From Clostridiales bacterium (GTDB lineage Bacteria; Bacillota; Clostridia; Christensenellales; Aristaeellaceae), in the NCBI GenBank assembly GCA_012728815.1, contig JAAYEI010000007.1, forward strand, positions 1 to 43,667: a stretch of 43,667 bases of DNA, written 5' to 3'. The notes beneath the pieces were generated by a model. It worked only from the letters and a program-made list of their open reading frames with translations. It was not told where the DNA came from and searched no databases. Below, piece by piece: positions 32,506 through 39,710 of this stretch (position 1 is its first letter; each line of letters opens with the position of its first letter). Made by a program: the position numbers and the translations under genes.

Positions 32506-32751
32506 ATGCTGGAATTCAAGTTTGACGTGCAAACCCTCATTGAGGGCGAGGGGCTGGATGAGGACGCCATCAGCGCGCACATCAGCCAGCACTTTGAGGG
32601 CGATTGCCTGCTGGTGGTGGGGGATGAGGAGCTGATCAAGCTACACTTCCACACCAACCGCCCCTGGGAGGTGCTGGAATACTGCGCCAGCCTGGGGGAG
32701 ATGTACGATATCGTGGTGGAGAACATGCAGCGCCAGTCGGAGGCCTTCTAG
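32506..32751 (+). CDS. Stand-alone FakA/YloV-like domain protein (81 residues)
   Basis: The small protein resembles one segment of fatty-acid kinase subunit FakA (YloV), between its DAK2 kinase and C-terminal domains. The shared pattern is a start FKFDVQTLIEGEGLDEDAI, then CLLVVGDEELIKLHFHTNRPWEVLEY and LGEMYDIVVENMQRQ, against the family's GDSLVVVGD...VKVHVHTN...VLE...G...I.IENMR.Q pattern. It lacks any kinase motif. Comparable short proteins exist, sometimes mislabelled as dihydroxyacetone kinases. A regulatory or binding role is possible; function unknown. AAGGAGCCTGCC precedes the ATG at 32506, and a terminator follows. Confidence 0.75.
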   Translation: MLEFKFDVQTLIEGEGLDEDAISAHISQHFEGDCLLVVGDEELIKLHFHTNRPWEVLEYCASLGEMYDIVVENMQRQSEAF

Positions 32752-32774
32752 CGCCTGACCCGGCACGCGGCCAG

Positions 32775-32806
32775 GGAAGCCCAGGTGACCAGGCTTCCTG
32801 GCTTTT
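32775..32806 (+). terminator. Terminator after the FakA-like gene
   Basis: GGAAGCC / GGCTTCC (7 bp) extended inside by GG/CC, followed by TGGCTTTTT. Confidence 0.7.
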
Positions 32807-32829
32807 TCATGTCCCTGTCCCTTCCTTCC

Positions 32830-32858
32830 TTGTCCGGGCGTGAGGCAGGTGCTACAAT
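32830..32858 (+). promoter_or_regulatory. Promoter of the TauE/SafE-nahK genes
   Basis: TTGTCC (32830-32835), 17 bases, TACAAT (32853-32858), 30 bases before the start codon. Confidence 0.55.
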
Positions 32859-32888
32859 CAGCGCGGAACAACACCCGCGGAGAAGCAG

Positions 32889-33671
32889 ATGCCTGACATC
32901 ACCCTGATGACCTACCTGATTGTCTGCCCGCTCATCTTTCTGGGCGGCTTTGTGGACAGCATCGCCGGTGGGGGTGGCCTGATCACCCTGCCGGCCTACT
33001 ACCTCGCCGGCCTGCCCCCGGCGCTGGCGGGCGGCAGCAACAAGCTGTCCGCGGTGGCGGGCACGGCGGTGGCCACCGGCAAGTACGCCACCCGGGGGCT
33101 GATTGCCTGGCGGCACGGGCTGGCCTCGGCCCTGGGCTCCCTGCCCGGCGCCGCGCTGGGGGCCTTCCTGCTCACCTGGCTGCCCGAGTTCTATGTGCGC
33201 CTGGGGGTGGTGCTGGCGCTGCCCTTTGTGGCCCTGCTGGTGCTGCGCAACAAGGATTTGTCCACGCGCCAGCCCCTGGTTCCCGCGCCCCTGGCGCTGC
33301 CGGCCTGCTTCATGATTGGCCTGCTGGTGGGGGTGTACGACGGCCTGGTGGGCCCGGGCACCGGGACCTTCCTGATCCTGGCCTATGTGATGCTGCTGGG
33401 GGAGGAGGCGCTCACCGCCTCCGGCACCGCCAAGCTGGTCAACCTGGGCAGCAACCTGGGGGCCTTGGTCACCCTGGTCACCACCGGCCATGTGCTCTAC
33501 GCGCTGGCGCTGCCCGCAGCCGCCTTTGGCATCGCCGGCAACCTGCTGGGGGCCAACCTGGCCATCAAAAAAGGCGCGCCCTTTGTGCGGGCGCTGCTGC
33601 TGGTGGTGCTGGGCCTGCTGCTGGCCAAGCTGCTGCTTGACCTGCTGCCCGGGCAGGCCGCCCTGCTGTAG
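32889..33671 (+). CDS. TauE/SafE-family sulfite/organic anion exporter-like permease
   Basis: A 260-residue membrane protein with about eight hydrophobic segments and the two-repeat TauE/SafE signature: FLGGFVDSIAGGGGLITLPAY in the first half and GVYDGLVGPGTGTFLILAY in the second. Members export sulfite, sulfoacetate or other small organic anions, or import sulfur compounds. It is the first gene of a two-gene unit with nahK (37-base gap), but no functional link to the kinase is obvious. Start codon ATG 32889 has a weak ribosome-binding site (CGGAGAAGCAG). Confidence 0.9.
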   Translation: MPDITLMTYLIVCPLIFLGGFVDSIAGGGGLITLPAYYLAGLPPALAGGSNKLSAVAGTAVATGKYATRGLIAWRHGLASALGSLPGAALGAFLLTWLPEFYVRLGVVLALPFVALLVLRNKDLSTRQPLVPAPLALPACFMIGLLVGVYDGLVGPGTGTFLILAYVMLLGEEALTASGTAKLVNLGSNLGALVTLVTTGHVLYALALPAAAFGIAGNLLGANLAIKKGAPFVRALLLVVLGLLLAKLLLDLLPGQAALL

Positions 33672-33708
33672 CCGGCGCCCCCGCCCGCGACCCCGCACCG
33701 GAGGAACC

Positions 33709-34806
33709 ATGCTCAACGCCGCGCGCCATTTTCGCCTCAGGGGGCGGCCGGTCAGCTGCCAGCCCTATGGCGAAGGCCACATCAACCGCACCTACCTGCT
33801 GATTACACAGGAGGATGCCTGGTACATCCTGCAGCAGATCAACCACCGGGTTTTTCTGGACGTGCCCGCCCTGATGGACAACATCGGCGCGGTGACCCGC
33901 CACCTGGCACACAGGGACCCCTGCCCCCGCCGGGTGCTGACCATCGTGCAAACGCATGAGGGGCAGGATTTTTATCATGACCAATCCAGCGGCGCCTACT
34001 GGCGCGTGTACGACTTTGTGCGCGGCAGCCTTTGCCTGCAGCGGCCGGAGACCGGGCAGGATTTCTGCCGCAGTGGCCAGGCCTTTGGGCGTTTCCAGCG
34101 CCAGCTGGCTGATTTTCCGGTCAGCAGCCTGCATGAGACCATCGTGGATTTTCACAACACCCCCGTGCGCTTTGCCCAGCTGCACCAGGCCGCCCAGGCG
34201 GACATCCTGGGGCGGCTGCGGGATGTGCGGGCTGAGCTGGCCTTCGCCCTGGAGCGCGAGCGGCGCGCCGGCCACCTCCAGGCCCTGCAGGCCGCGGGGC
34301 GCCTGCCCACCCGGGTCACCCACAACGATACCAAGCTCAACAACGTGTTGCTGGACGAGCGCACCCGGGAGGCTCTGTGCGTGATTGACCTGGACACCGT
34401 CATGCCCGGGCTGATCGCCCACGACTTTGGCGATGCCATCCGCTTTGGCGCCTCCACCGCGGCGGAGGATGAGCGGGATTTGGACCGGGTGGCGCTGTCC
34501 CTGGAGCTGTACAGCCAGTTTTCCCGGGGCTTTCTGGAGCAGGTGGGCAACAGCCTCAACCCGGATGAGCTGGCGACCCTGCCCGAAGGTGCCTGGGCGA
34601 TGACGCTGGAGTGCGGCATCCGCTTCCTGGCGGACTACCTGCGGGGCGATGTCTACTTCCGTACCCACCGCGAAGGGCAGAACCTGGACCGCTGCCGCAC
34701 CCAGTTCAAGCTGGTGGCGCAGATGGAGCGGCACTGGGCACAGATGCAGGACATCATTCACCAGATGGCTGAAAGGCTCCCCGACCGGGGGGATGGCTCG
34801 GCCTGA
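33709..34806 (+). CDS. nahK: N-acetylhexosamine 1-kinase (NahK-like)
   Basis: A 365-residue kinase of the aminoglycoside phosphotransferase fold. It matches the bifidobacterial NahK pattern along its length: PYGEGHINRTYL for the glycine-rich loop, YILQQIN, WRVYDFV, the catalytic loop RVTHNDTKLNNVLLD (catalytic D207), the Mg site IDLDTVMPG (D228), DFGDAIRFGASTAAEDERDLD, and ECGIRFLADYLRGDVYF near the C-terminus. NahK phosphorylates GlcNAc or GalNAc at C1 in the lacto-N-biose/galacto-N-biose pathway. It is preceded by CGGAGGAACC and followed by a very strong hairpin. The phosphorylase and UDP-sugar enzymes of the pathway are not in the window. Confidence 0.88.
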   Translation: MLNAARHFRLRGRPVSCQPYGEGHINRTYLLITQEDAWYILQQINHRVFLDVPALMDNIGAVTRHLAHRDPCPRRVLTIVQTHEGQDFYHDQSSGAYWRVYDFVRGSLCLQRPETGQDFCRSGQAFGRFQRQLADFPVSSLHETIVDFHNTPVRFAQLHQAAQADILGRLRDVRAELAFALERERRAGHLQALQAAGRLPTRVTHNDTKLNNVLLDERTREALCVIDLDTVMPGLIAHDFGDAIRFGASTAAEDERDLDRVALSLELYSQFSRGFLEQVGNSLNPDELATLPEGAWAMTLECGIRFLADYLRGDVYFRTHREGQNLDRCRTQFKLVAQMERHWAQMQDIIHQMAERLPDRGDGSA

Positions 34807-34813
34807 GCCCGCG

Positions 34814-34858
34814 CCCGACACAAAGCCCCCGCCACCGCGGGGGCTTTGTGTCGGGTTT
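34814..34858. terminator. Strong bidirectional terminator between nahK and the SGNH hydrolase gene
   Basis: A 19-bp perfect stem (34814-34832 with 34837-34855, loop CACC) with an internal AAAG/CTTT. It is followed by TTTGTC on plus. It lies between convergent genes. Confidence 0.85.
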
Positions 34859-34867
34859 GTCGATGCT

Positions 34868-35554
34868 TCAGGAGGGCTGGCTCATCAGCTGGGGCAGCAT
34901 CAGCTGGGCCGCCTGGGCAATCAGCTGGTGGCCTTTCTGGTTGGGGTGCATGCCGTCCACGCAATAGAGGCTGCCCAGGTCGCGCTCCTCCAGGAAGAAG
35001 GCGCGCAGGTCAAACAGCTTGCTCTGGGTAAGCCGCGCCACCTTGTGCACAGCCAGGGCGTACTGCTCCTGCCAGCGGTAGACATGGTGCACATCGCCCA
35101 GGTAGCGCAGGATGGCGCCCGCGTCCAGGCCCTTGGACACCCAGGGCACAAAGCGCTCCGCCACCAGCGGCGGCGGGGTGACCAGCACCGCCTGCTTGCT
35201 CAGGCGCCTCACGCCCTGCACAAAACGGGTCAGCACCGCCTCAAACTCACGCAGCGGCACCCGGGCGGGGTGCATGGTCTGCGGGTCCCGGGCGGCCGCC
35301 TTCCAGTCCGGCGTGCAGTCGTTGCCGCCATACTGGATGGCCACCGCGTCCGTGTCCAGGGCATCCAGGGCCTCAAACTCCTGCAGGCCTTCCTGGGCCA
35401 GCGCGCCAAAGCGGGAGCGGTTGTCAATCTGCACCTGGCTGTCCTTGCCCAGCAGCTTGTCAAAGCCTTCCTTCAGGTACACATAGCGGCCCCGCGCATC
35501 ATCAAAGGTGACGCCCCGGCCGATGGAATCCCCAAACAGGGTGATGGTCAGCAT
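34868..35554 (-). CDS. SGNH/GDSL hydrolase family protein
   Basis: A 228-residue esterase/lipase-like protein of the SGNH superfamily. The blocks are in order: block I LFGDSIGRG with nucleophile S10, block II glycine in the NRSRFG region, block III YGGNDC (N78), and block V VDGMHPNQKG with the catalytic Asp and His. No signal peptide is visible, so it probably works in the cytoplasm. Substrates in this family range from acetylated sugars to lipids, and none is indicated here. It follows the SDR gene by ten bases on the minus strand and is likely co-transcribed. Confidence 0.9.
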   Translation of the reverse strand: MLTITLFGDSIGRGVTFDDARGRYVYLKEGFDKLLGKDSQVQIDNRSRFGALAQEGLQEFEALDALDTDAVAIQYGGNDCTPDWKAAARDPQTMHPARVPLREFEAVLTRFVQGVRRLSKQAVLVTPPPLVAERFVPWVSKGLDAGAILRYLGDVHHVYRWQEQYALAVHKVARLTQSKLFDLRAFFLEERDLGSLYCVDGMHPNQKGHQLIAQAAQLMLPQLMSQPS

Positions 35555-35564
35555 CTCATCCTCC

Positions 35565-36416
35565 TCATTGGTTGACGGCCAGGCCGTCCAGGTAGGGCGC
35601 GCAGTGGCGCAGGCTCATCTGCCACAGGTCCTGCGCCAGCTCCTCATCCTGCGCCTTGCGGCTCACGCGCGCTGGCGCGCGGCGCACATGGTAATCCCCT
35701 GGTTGCCAGTCCACCCCCGGCTGCCCCTGGGCCAGCCACACCAGGGTGTCCGCGCCCTGCTGGGGGCTGATCATGCCCAGCAGCCGGCTCATGCGTGGGG
35801 TGTAGGCCCAGCGCAGGGGGGAGCGGCTGCCGCTGGAGAAGGAGCTGGCCACCATGCCCGGGTGGTAGGAGACCGCCGTGATGCCCTGCTGGCCATGCAG
35901 GCGCTGCAGCTGCCGGGTGAACAGGATGTTGGCCAGCTTGGAATCGCAGTAGGCCAGGTGGGGTGAGCGCCGGCCCGGCCGGTCCATGTTCATGGGGTCA
36001 GACAGCAGGCCCGCGAAGTGGTGGGCCACGCTGGAGGTGCTGATCACCGTGGTCTGGCAGGCAATCAGGCGGGGCAGCAGCAGCTGGGTCAGCAGGAAGG
36101 GGGCCAAGTGGTTCACCTGGAAGGTGATTTCAAACCCATCCACCGTGGGGGGCTGCCTGCGAAACAGGCCCCCGGCGTTGTGCGCCAGCAGGTCAATGCG
36201 GGGATAATCCCGCAGCAGCTGCTCGGCCAGCGCCACCACCTGCCGCAAATCGGCGAAGTCGGCCGTGTAGGCCAGCGCGCCCAGGTCCCGGGCCACCTGG
36301 TTGGTTCGCTGCGGGTTGCGCCCGATGATGGCCACCTGGTAGCCCAGGGCCGCCAGCTGCCTGGCGGCCTGCTCGCCGATGCCCCCGCTGGCCCCGGTAA
36401 TCAGTGCTGTCTTCAT
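35565..36416 (-). CDS. Short-chain dehydrogenase/reductase (SDR), extended retinol-dehydrogenase-like
   Basis: A 283-residue NAD(P)-dependent oxidoreductase. The N-terminal Rossmann motif is ITGASGGIGEQAARQL, the LAHNAGG (NAG-type) motif follows, then STSSVAHH carries the catalytic Ser and the YCDSK segment gives the YxxxK pair. The FQVNHLAPFLLTQLLLP segment places it near the retinol dehydrogenase/WW-domain oxidoreductase-like SDRs. The substrate is unknown. Start ATG 36416 follows GGAGGCAGGCG. It is the first gene of a two-gene minus-strand operon. Confidence 0.9.
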   Translation of the reverse strand: MKTALITGASGGIGEQAARQLAALGYQVAIIGRNPQRTNQVARDLGALAYTADFADLRQVVALAEQLLRDYPRIDLLAHNAGGLFRRQPPTVDGFEITFQVNHLAPFLLTQLLLPRLIACQTTVISTSSVAHHFAGLLSDPMNMDRPGRRSPHLAYCDSKLANILFTRQLQRLHGQQGITAVSYHPGMVASSFSSGSRSPLRWAYTPRMSRLLGMISPQQGADTLVWLAQGQPGVDWQPGDYHVRRAPARVSRKAQDEELAQDLWQMSLRHCAPYLDGLAVNQ

Positions 36417-36446
36417 CGCCTGCCTCCTTCCCTTTGTGTCCCCCAC

Positions 36447-36452
36447 ATTGTA
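36447..36452 (-). promoter_or_regulatory. -10 element of the SDR-SGNH operon
   Basis: TACAAT on the minus strand, 30 bases upstream of the SDR start. The -35 candidate 18 bases away (TTTCAG) is weak. Confidence 0.4.
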
Positions 36453-36513
36453 GCATGAGCGGGGAAATTGCTGAAACAGCAAATTGCAAACCCAGGATAA
36501 GGGCAAGCCAAGC

Positions 36514-36543
36514 AAAAACCGCCCCGGGTCACACCGGGGCGGT
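36514..36543 (-). terminator. Rho-independent terminator after the ferritin gene
   Basis: On the minus strand ACCGCCCCGG / CCGGGGCGGT (10 bp, 6-base loop) followed by TTTTGC. Confidence 0.88.
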
Positions 36544-36566
36544 TGTAGGGTCAGCGCGCAAGCCGG

Positions 36567-37058
36567 TCAGTCTTCGCGGCGGCCCATCTCCTTGTCCAGC
36601 AGGTAGAGCGCGGAGCCGCTGCTGCCCACCAGCTCAATCTTGTCAATGTTGTTCTGGGCGTTGGTCTCTTCCTCGCCCTGCTCCTCAATGAACCACTGCA
36701 GGAAATTGGCGCTCAGGTGGTCCTTGAGCTCCAGCGCCTTCTCATAAATCTTGTTGATGGAGGCGGTGATGTGCTGCTCATGCTTGAGGCCGGAGATCAG
36801 CGGGGCCTTGACATCCTTGAAATCCTTCTCGGTGTCGGCGATGGGGCTGTAGGTCACCTTGACACCCGCGTCAATCAGGAAGGTGCGGATGCGCATCGCG
36901 TGGCCAAGCTCTTCTTTGGCCTGCACCATGTACCAGTGGGCGAATCCGGGCAGGTTCTTCTCTTCGTAATAGTTGGCGAACTCCATGTAAATATAGCCGG
37001 AGTGCAGTTCCAGGTTGATTTGCTTGATCAGCATCTCAGCGATTTCTTTTTTGATCAT
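36567..37058 (-). CDS. ftnA: Ferritin (FtnA type)
   Basis: A 163-residue four-helix iron-storage protein that forms a 24-subunit shell and oxidises Fe(II) at a di-iron centre. All ferroxidase residues align with FtnA numbering: E17, E50, H53 (KEELGHAMR), E94, Q127 and E130 (EEQGEEE). It has no haem-binding methionine typical of bacterioferritin and no N-terminal extension typical of encapsulated or Dps types. It lies alone between the SDR operon and the small membrane protein gene on the minus strand. The -10 region upstream is unclear (TAAGAT with a 19-base spacer to TTGCCT). The start follows AAAAGGAGG. Confidence 0.96.
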   Translation of the reverse strand: MIKKEIAEMLIKQINLELHSGYIYMEFANYYEEKNLPGFAHWYMVQAKEELGHAMRIRTFLIDAGVKVTYSPIADTEKDFKDVKAPLISGLKHEQHITASINKIYEKALELKDHLSANFLQWFIEEQGEEETNAQNNIDKIELVGSSGSALYLLDKEMGRRED

Positions 37059-37096
37059 GGTGGGGGGGTTCCTCCTTTTGTTTTCAGAATAATCTT

Positions 37097-37115
37097 ACCC
37101 GCCCCTGTGGCGGGT
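37097..37115 (-). terminator. Weak hairpin between the small membrane protein and ferritin genes
   Basis: ACCCGCC / GGCGGGT (7 bp, 5-base loop). It could end the upstream operon partly; no T-run follows, so read-through into ferritin is possible. Confidence 0.4.
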
Positions 37116-37138
37116 TAGGCAAGATTTGCCGCTTTTTC

Positions 37139-37348
37139 TTACTTCTTGATGCTGCCGCGCAGCCTGTCCCAGGCCTGCATGACCTTGGCGTGCAGGTTTT
37201 CTGGCAGCAGGCCTATCACCAGTAGCACCAGGCCGACAGCGCCCAGCAGCCCCAGCAGGATGCCCGAGCCGCGGAACAGCAGCTTGATGACCAGCCAGGC
37301 CACCAGCAGGATGATGCCCAGGGACGCGTCCTTGCGCAGGTTTTTCAT
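37139..37348 (-). CDS. Small membrane protein, unknown function (69 residues)
   Basis: The protein has a basic N-terminus (KNLRKDASLG), two hydrophobic stretches (IILLVAWLVIKLLF and GILLGLLGAVGLVLLVIGLLP) joined by a short RGSG turn, and a C-terminal amphipathic tail ending RLRGSIKK. I recognise no family. It is the last gene after the pirin gene, 30 bases downstream in the same direction, and is likely part of that operon. A ribosome-binding site (AGGAGGAAGAACC) precedes the ATG at 37348, so it is probably real. Confidence 0.7.
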   Translation of the reverse strand: MKNLRKDASLGIILLVAWLVIKLLFRGSGILLGLLGAVGLVLLVIGLLPENLHAKVMQAWDRLRGSIKK

Positions 37349-37378
37349 GATGGTTCTTCCTCCTGTTGCGGGTTCTGC

Positions 37379-38212
37379 TTATTTGATGAAGGTGCCCCGG
37401 TCCAGCTCCTCAAAAGCGTTCATCAGCTCCTCGCGCGTGTTCATCACGATGGGGCCGCCCCAGGCGATGGGCTCACTCAGCGGCTTGGCCATGCACAGCA
37501 CGGCGTGCAGTCCCTGGCTGCCCGCGGTAAAGCCCACCTCGTCACCCTTGGTGAACAGCACCGCGCGCTTTTCCTCCAGCTCCCGCCCGGTCAGCCCAAA
37601 GATGCCGGCGCCTGCAAACAGGTAGACAAACACCGTGGCGTGCATGGGCGTGGGCATGGCGAAGGCCACCCCGGGCTGCAGGGTGATGTCCAGCATGGTC
37701 ATCTTCACATGCTCGCCTTCCATAAAGCCCTGCGTGTCCTTGTACTGCCCGGAGATGACCCGCACCACGCTGCCCTGCTCGCGCACCTCCGGGATGTCAG
37801 ATGCCTTGATGTCGTTGTACTTGGGCGGGGTCATCTTGTCCTTGCGGGGCAGGTTCAGCCACAGCTGCAGCCCCAGCATGCGCGGGGAGGCCAGGGGCAT
37901 CTCCTGGTGCATGATGCCCGAGCCCGCGGTCATCCACTGGCAGGAGCCGTCCAGGATGTCGCCCTTGTTGCCCAGGCTGTCCCCATGCTCAATGTGCCCG
38001 CTGACCAGGTAGGTCACCGTTTCAATGCCCCGGTGGGGGTGCCAGGGGAAGCCCTTGATGTAGTCATCCGGGTTGGTGGAGTCAAAGGCATCCAGCATCA
38101 AAAAGGGGTCAAAGGCCTGCGTGGTCTGGCGTCCCAGCACGCGCACAAGGTTGACGCCCGCGCCGTCAATCGCGCGGTTGCCGGTTACCACCTGGTCGAT
38201 GTCTCTTCTCAT
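37379..38212 (-). CDS. Pirin-family protein (YhaK-like bicupin)
   Basis: A 277-residue bicupin. The N-terminal cupin contains the metal site seen in pirins: H58 and H60 in FPWHPHRG, H102 and E104 in GIMHQEMP. YLVSGHIEHGDSLGNKG lies between, and LQLWLNLPRKDKMTPPKY leads to the second cupin. Pirins are iron proteins with quercetin 2,3-dioxygenase or regulatory activity; some bind and inhibit pyruvate dehydrogenase or act as stress sensors. Exact role unknown. The gene is third in the minus-strand nitroreductase-dioxygenase-pirin operon. Its ATG 38212 follows AAAGGAGGGACC. Confidence 0.93.
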   Translation of the reverse strand: MRRDIDQVVTGNRAIDGAGVNLVRVLGRQTTQAFDPFLMLDAFDSTNPDDYIKGFPWHPHRGIETVTYLVSGHIEHGDSLGNKGDILDGSCQWMTAGSGIMHQEMPLASPRMLGLQLWLNLPRKDKMTPPKYNDIKASDIPEVREQGSVVRVISGQYKDTQGFMEGEHVKMTMLDITLQPGVAFAMPTPMHATVFVYLFAGAGIFGLTGRELEEKRAVLFTKGDEVGFTAGSQGLHAVLCMAKPLSEPIAWGGPIVMNTREELMNAFEELDRGTFIK

Positions 38213-38227
38213 GGTCCCTCCTTTTTA

Positions 38228-39004
38228 TCATGCACCCAGAACATAGCTCGACATGGACAGGCTGCCCCAGGCATAGTCGTGGTTGATGGCCCGGGGGCGG
38301 TCCTCCCGTGTGGCGGCGCCCAGGATGTTCAGCAGCGGCACAAAGTGCTCGCCGGAGTTTACGCTGGGCATACAGCCCTCCAAGGCGGTGTACCCTGCCA
38401 ATGCCTCATAGTGTCCGGACATCACCCGCTCATGCACCGCTTCCCCAAAGGCCAGGGCCCAGGGGAAGGGCTGCTGTTGATCCGGGCGGATTTCACGCAG
38501 GTTGTGCACCACATTGCCGCTGCCCACAAGCATTATACCCTCATCCCGCAGCGGCCGCAGCGCCTGGCCAATGGTAATTTGTGCACGGGCGTCCAGGGTC
38601 AGGTCCAGGCTCAGCTGCACAACAGGGATGTCAGCCGCCGGGTACATCACCTTGAGCAGGCTCCAGGCGCCATGGTCCAGGCCCCAGTCCGCGCTGACCT
38701 GGGCGCCCTGGTCCGCGAGCAGGGCCGCCACCTGCCCGGCCAGTCGCGGGCTGCCAGGGGCCGGGTAGCTGACCTCATACAGGGATTGGGGGAAGCCGTA
38801 GAAATCATGGATGGTTTCGGGCTGTTCCTGCCCCACCACCTTCAGGCCATGGGTCACATAGTGGGCGGACAGGCAAAGGATGGCCCGGGGCCGTTGCAGC
38901 TCCCGCCCCAGCTGCGCCCAGGCGCGGGTCCAGGCGTTGTCCTCCAGCGCGTTCATGGGGGAGCCATGGCCGATGAAGACCACCGGCAGGCGCCTATCAC
39001 TCAC
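38228..39004 (-). CDS. ygiD: Extradiol ring-opening dioxygenase-like protein (YgiD/DODA family)
   Basis: A 258-residue member of the LigB/DODA superfamily, which opens catechol rings such as DOPA. The metal-binding residues are recognisable: H13 in FIGHGSP, H48 in LCLSAHYVTHG, and further histidines in GSGNVVHNLREI and INHDYAWGS near the C-terminus. The family requires molecular oxygen when acting as a dioxygenase. That is unexpected in an organism with an oxygen-sensitive core metabolism, so a different reaction or a detoxifying role should be kept in mind. The start overlaps the stop of the nitroreductase gene by four bases (ATGA on the minus strand). Confidence 0.93.
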   Translation of the reverse strand: MSDRRLPVVFIGHGSPMNALEDNAWTRAWAQLGRELQRPRAILCLSAHYVTHGLKVVGQEQPETIHDFYGFPQSLYEVSYPAPGSPRLAGQVAALLADQGAQVSADWGLDHGAWSLLKVMYPAADIPVVQLSLDLTLDARAQITIGQALRPLRDEGIMLVGSGNVVHNLREIRPDQQQPFPWALAFGEAVHERVMSGHYEALAGYTALEGCMPSVNSGEHFVPLLNILGAATREDRPRAINHDYAWGSLSMSSYVLGA

Positions 39005-39549
39005 AGCAGCAGCTCCTCAATGGGCTTGCGGGACTTGGGGTGGTTGCGGGCCTGGTTCTTTTCGCTCAGCAGGTGCAAATCCCCGGGCCAGCCCACCGCC
39101 ATCACGTGCACGATGTCATACTCCTCCGGAATCTGGAAGGCCTCCCGGGCCTGCTTCCGGCTAAAGCCAGCCATGGGGTGGGCAGTCAGCCCCCGGCGCT
39201 CCGCCTCCAGCATGAAGAAGCCTGTCGCGCAGCCGGCGTCGGACATGTGCCAGTAGTTGTCCCGCCCGCCCTGGGTGAAGGTCTTTTTGGACAGGGTCAG
39301 CACCAGCACCGGCGCCCGCCCGGCCCACTCCTGGTTTTGTTCGGTGAGGGTGGCCAGCAGCCGCTCCCTGCGCTCCCCCGTGGCGATGAGAAAGCGCCAG
39401 GGTTGTTCGTTGAAGCAGCTGGGGGCATGGCTTGCCGCTTCCACCAGCGCTTCCAGCACCTCCTGGGGCACCTCCTGGTCGGTCAGGGCGCGGTTGGCGA
39501 AACGGGTTTTGATCTCGGTAAGCATCTCATGCCGGGTTTGTCGTATCAT
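39001..39549 (-). CDS. Nitroreductase family FMN oxidoreductase
   Basis: A 182-residue flavoprotein of the nitroreductase family, which uses NAD(P)H to reduce nitroaromatics, quinones or flavins. The N-terminus RFANRALTDQEVP and the APSCFNEQPWRFLIAT segment form the usual FMN pocket, with DAGCATGFFMLEAERRGLTAHPMAGF in the middle. It is the first gene of the operon with ygiD and pirin, all potentially acting on quinones or aromatic compounds. The C-terminus KSRKPIEELLL is the common ending. ATG 39549 is preceded by AGGAGGACAGC. Confidence 0.92.
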   Translation of the reverse strand: MIRQTRHEMLTEIKTRFANRALTDQEVPQEVLEALVEAASHAPSCFNEQPWRFLIATGERRERLLATLTEQNQEWAGRAPVLVLTLSKKTFTQGGRDNYWHMSDAGCATGFFMLEAERRGLTAHPMAGFSRKQAREAFQIPEEYDIVHVMAVGWPGDLHLLSEKNQARNHPKSRKPIEELLL

Positions 39550-39590
39550 GCTGTCCTCCTGCTTGTGTGCGCCTGGGCGTATTCCCTGTC

Positions 39591-39596
39591 AATATA
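39591..39596 (-). promoter_or_regulatory. -10 element of the nitroreductase-ygiD-pirin operon
   Basis: On the minus strand TATATT preceded by TGG, an extended -10 form; no good -35. It lies 42 bases upstream of the start and is divergent from the nqr promoter. Confidence 0.4.
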
Positions 39597-39662
39597 CCAC
39601 AATCCACCATCATATGGCGCGAAAAGGGCTTTTTTGGGCCATCCCCAGCCCAGTGAATATGC

Positions 39663-39690
39663 TTGCATAAATTCCGCGGTTCATTATAAT
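39663..39690 (+). promoter_or_regulatory. Promoter of the nqrBCDEF operon
   Basis: TTGCAT (39663-39668), 16 bases, TATAAT (39685-39690), 21 bases upstream of the nqrB start. No open frame that could be nqrA lies between this promoter and nqrB. Confidence 0.65.
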
Positions 39691-39710
39691 GAGTGCAGCG
39701 AGGTGAGGAT

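Noticed and set aside
32506-32751. A pseudogene remnant of a full FakA
   Set aside because: The frame is intact, with its own ribosome-binding site, start, stop and terminator, and no kinase-domain remnant lies upstream in any frame.
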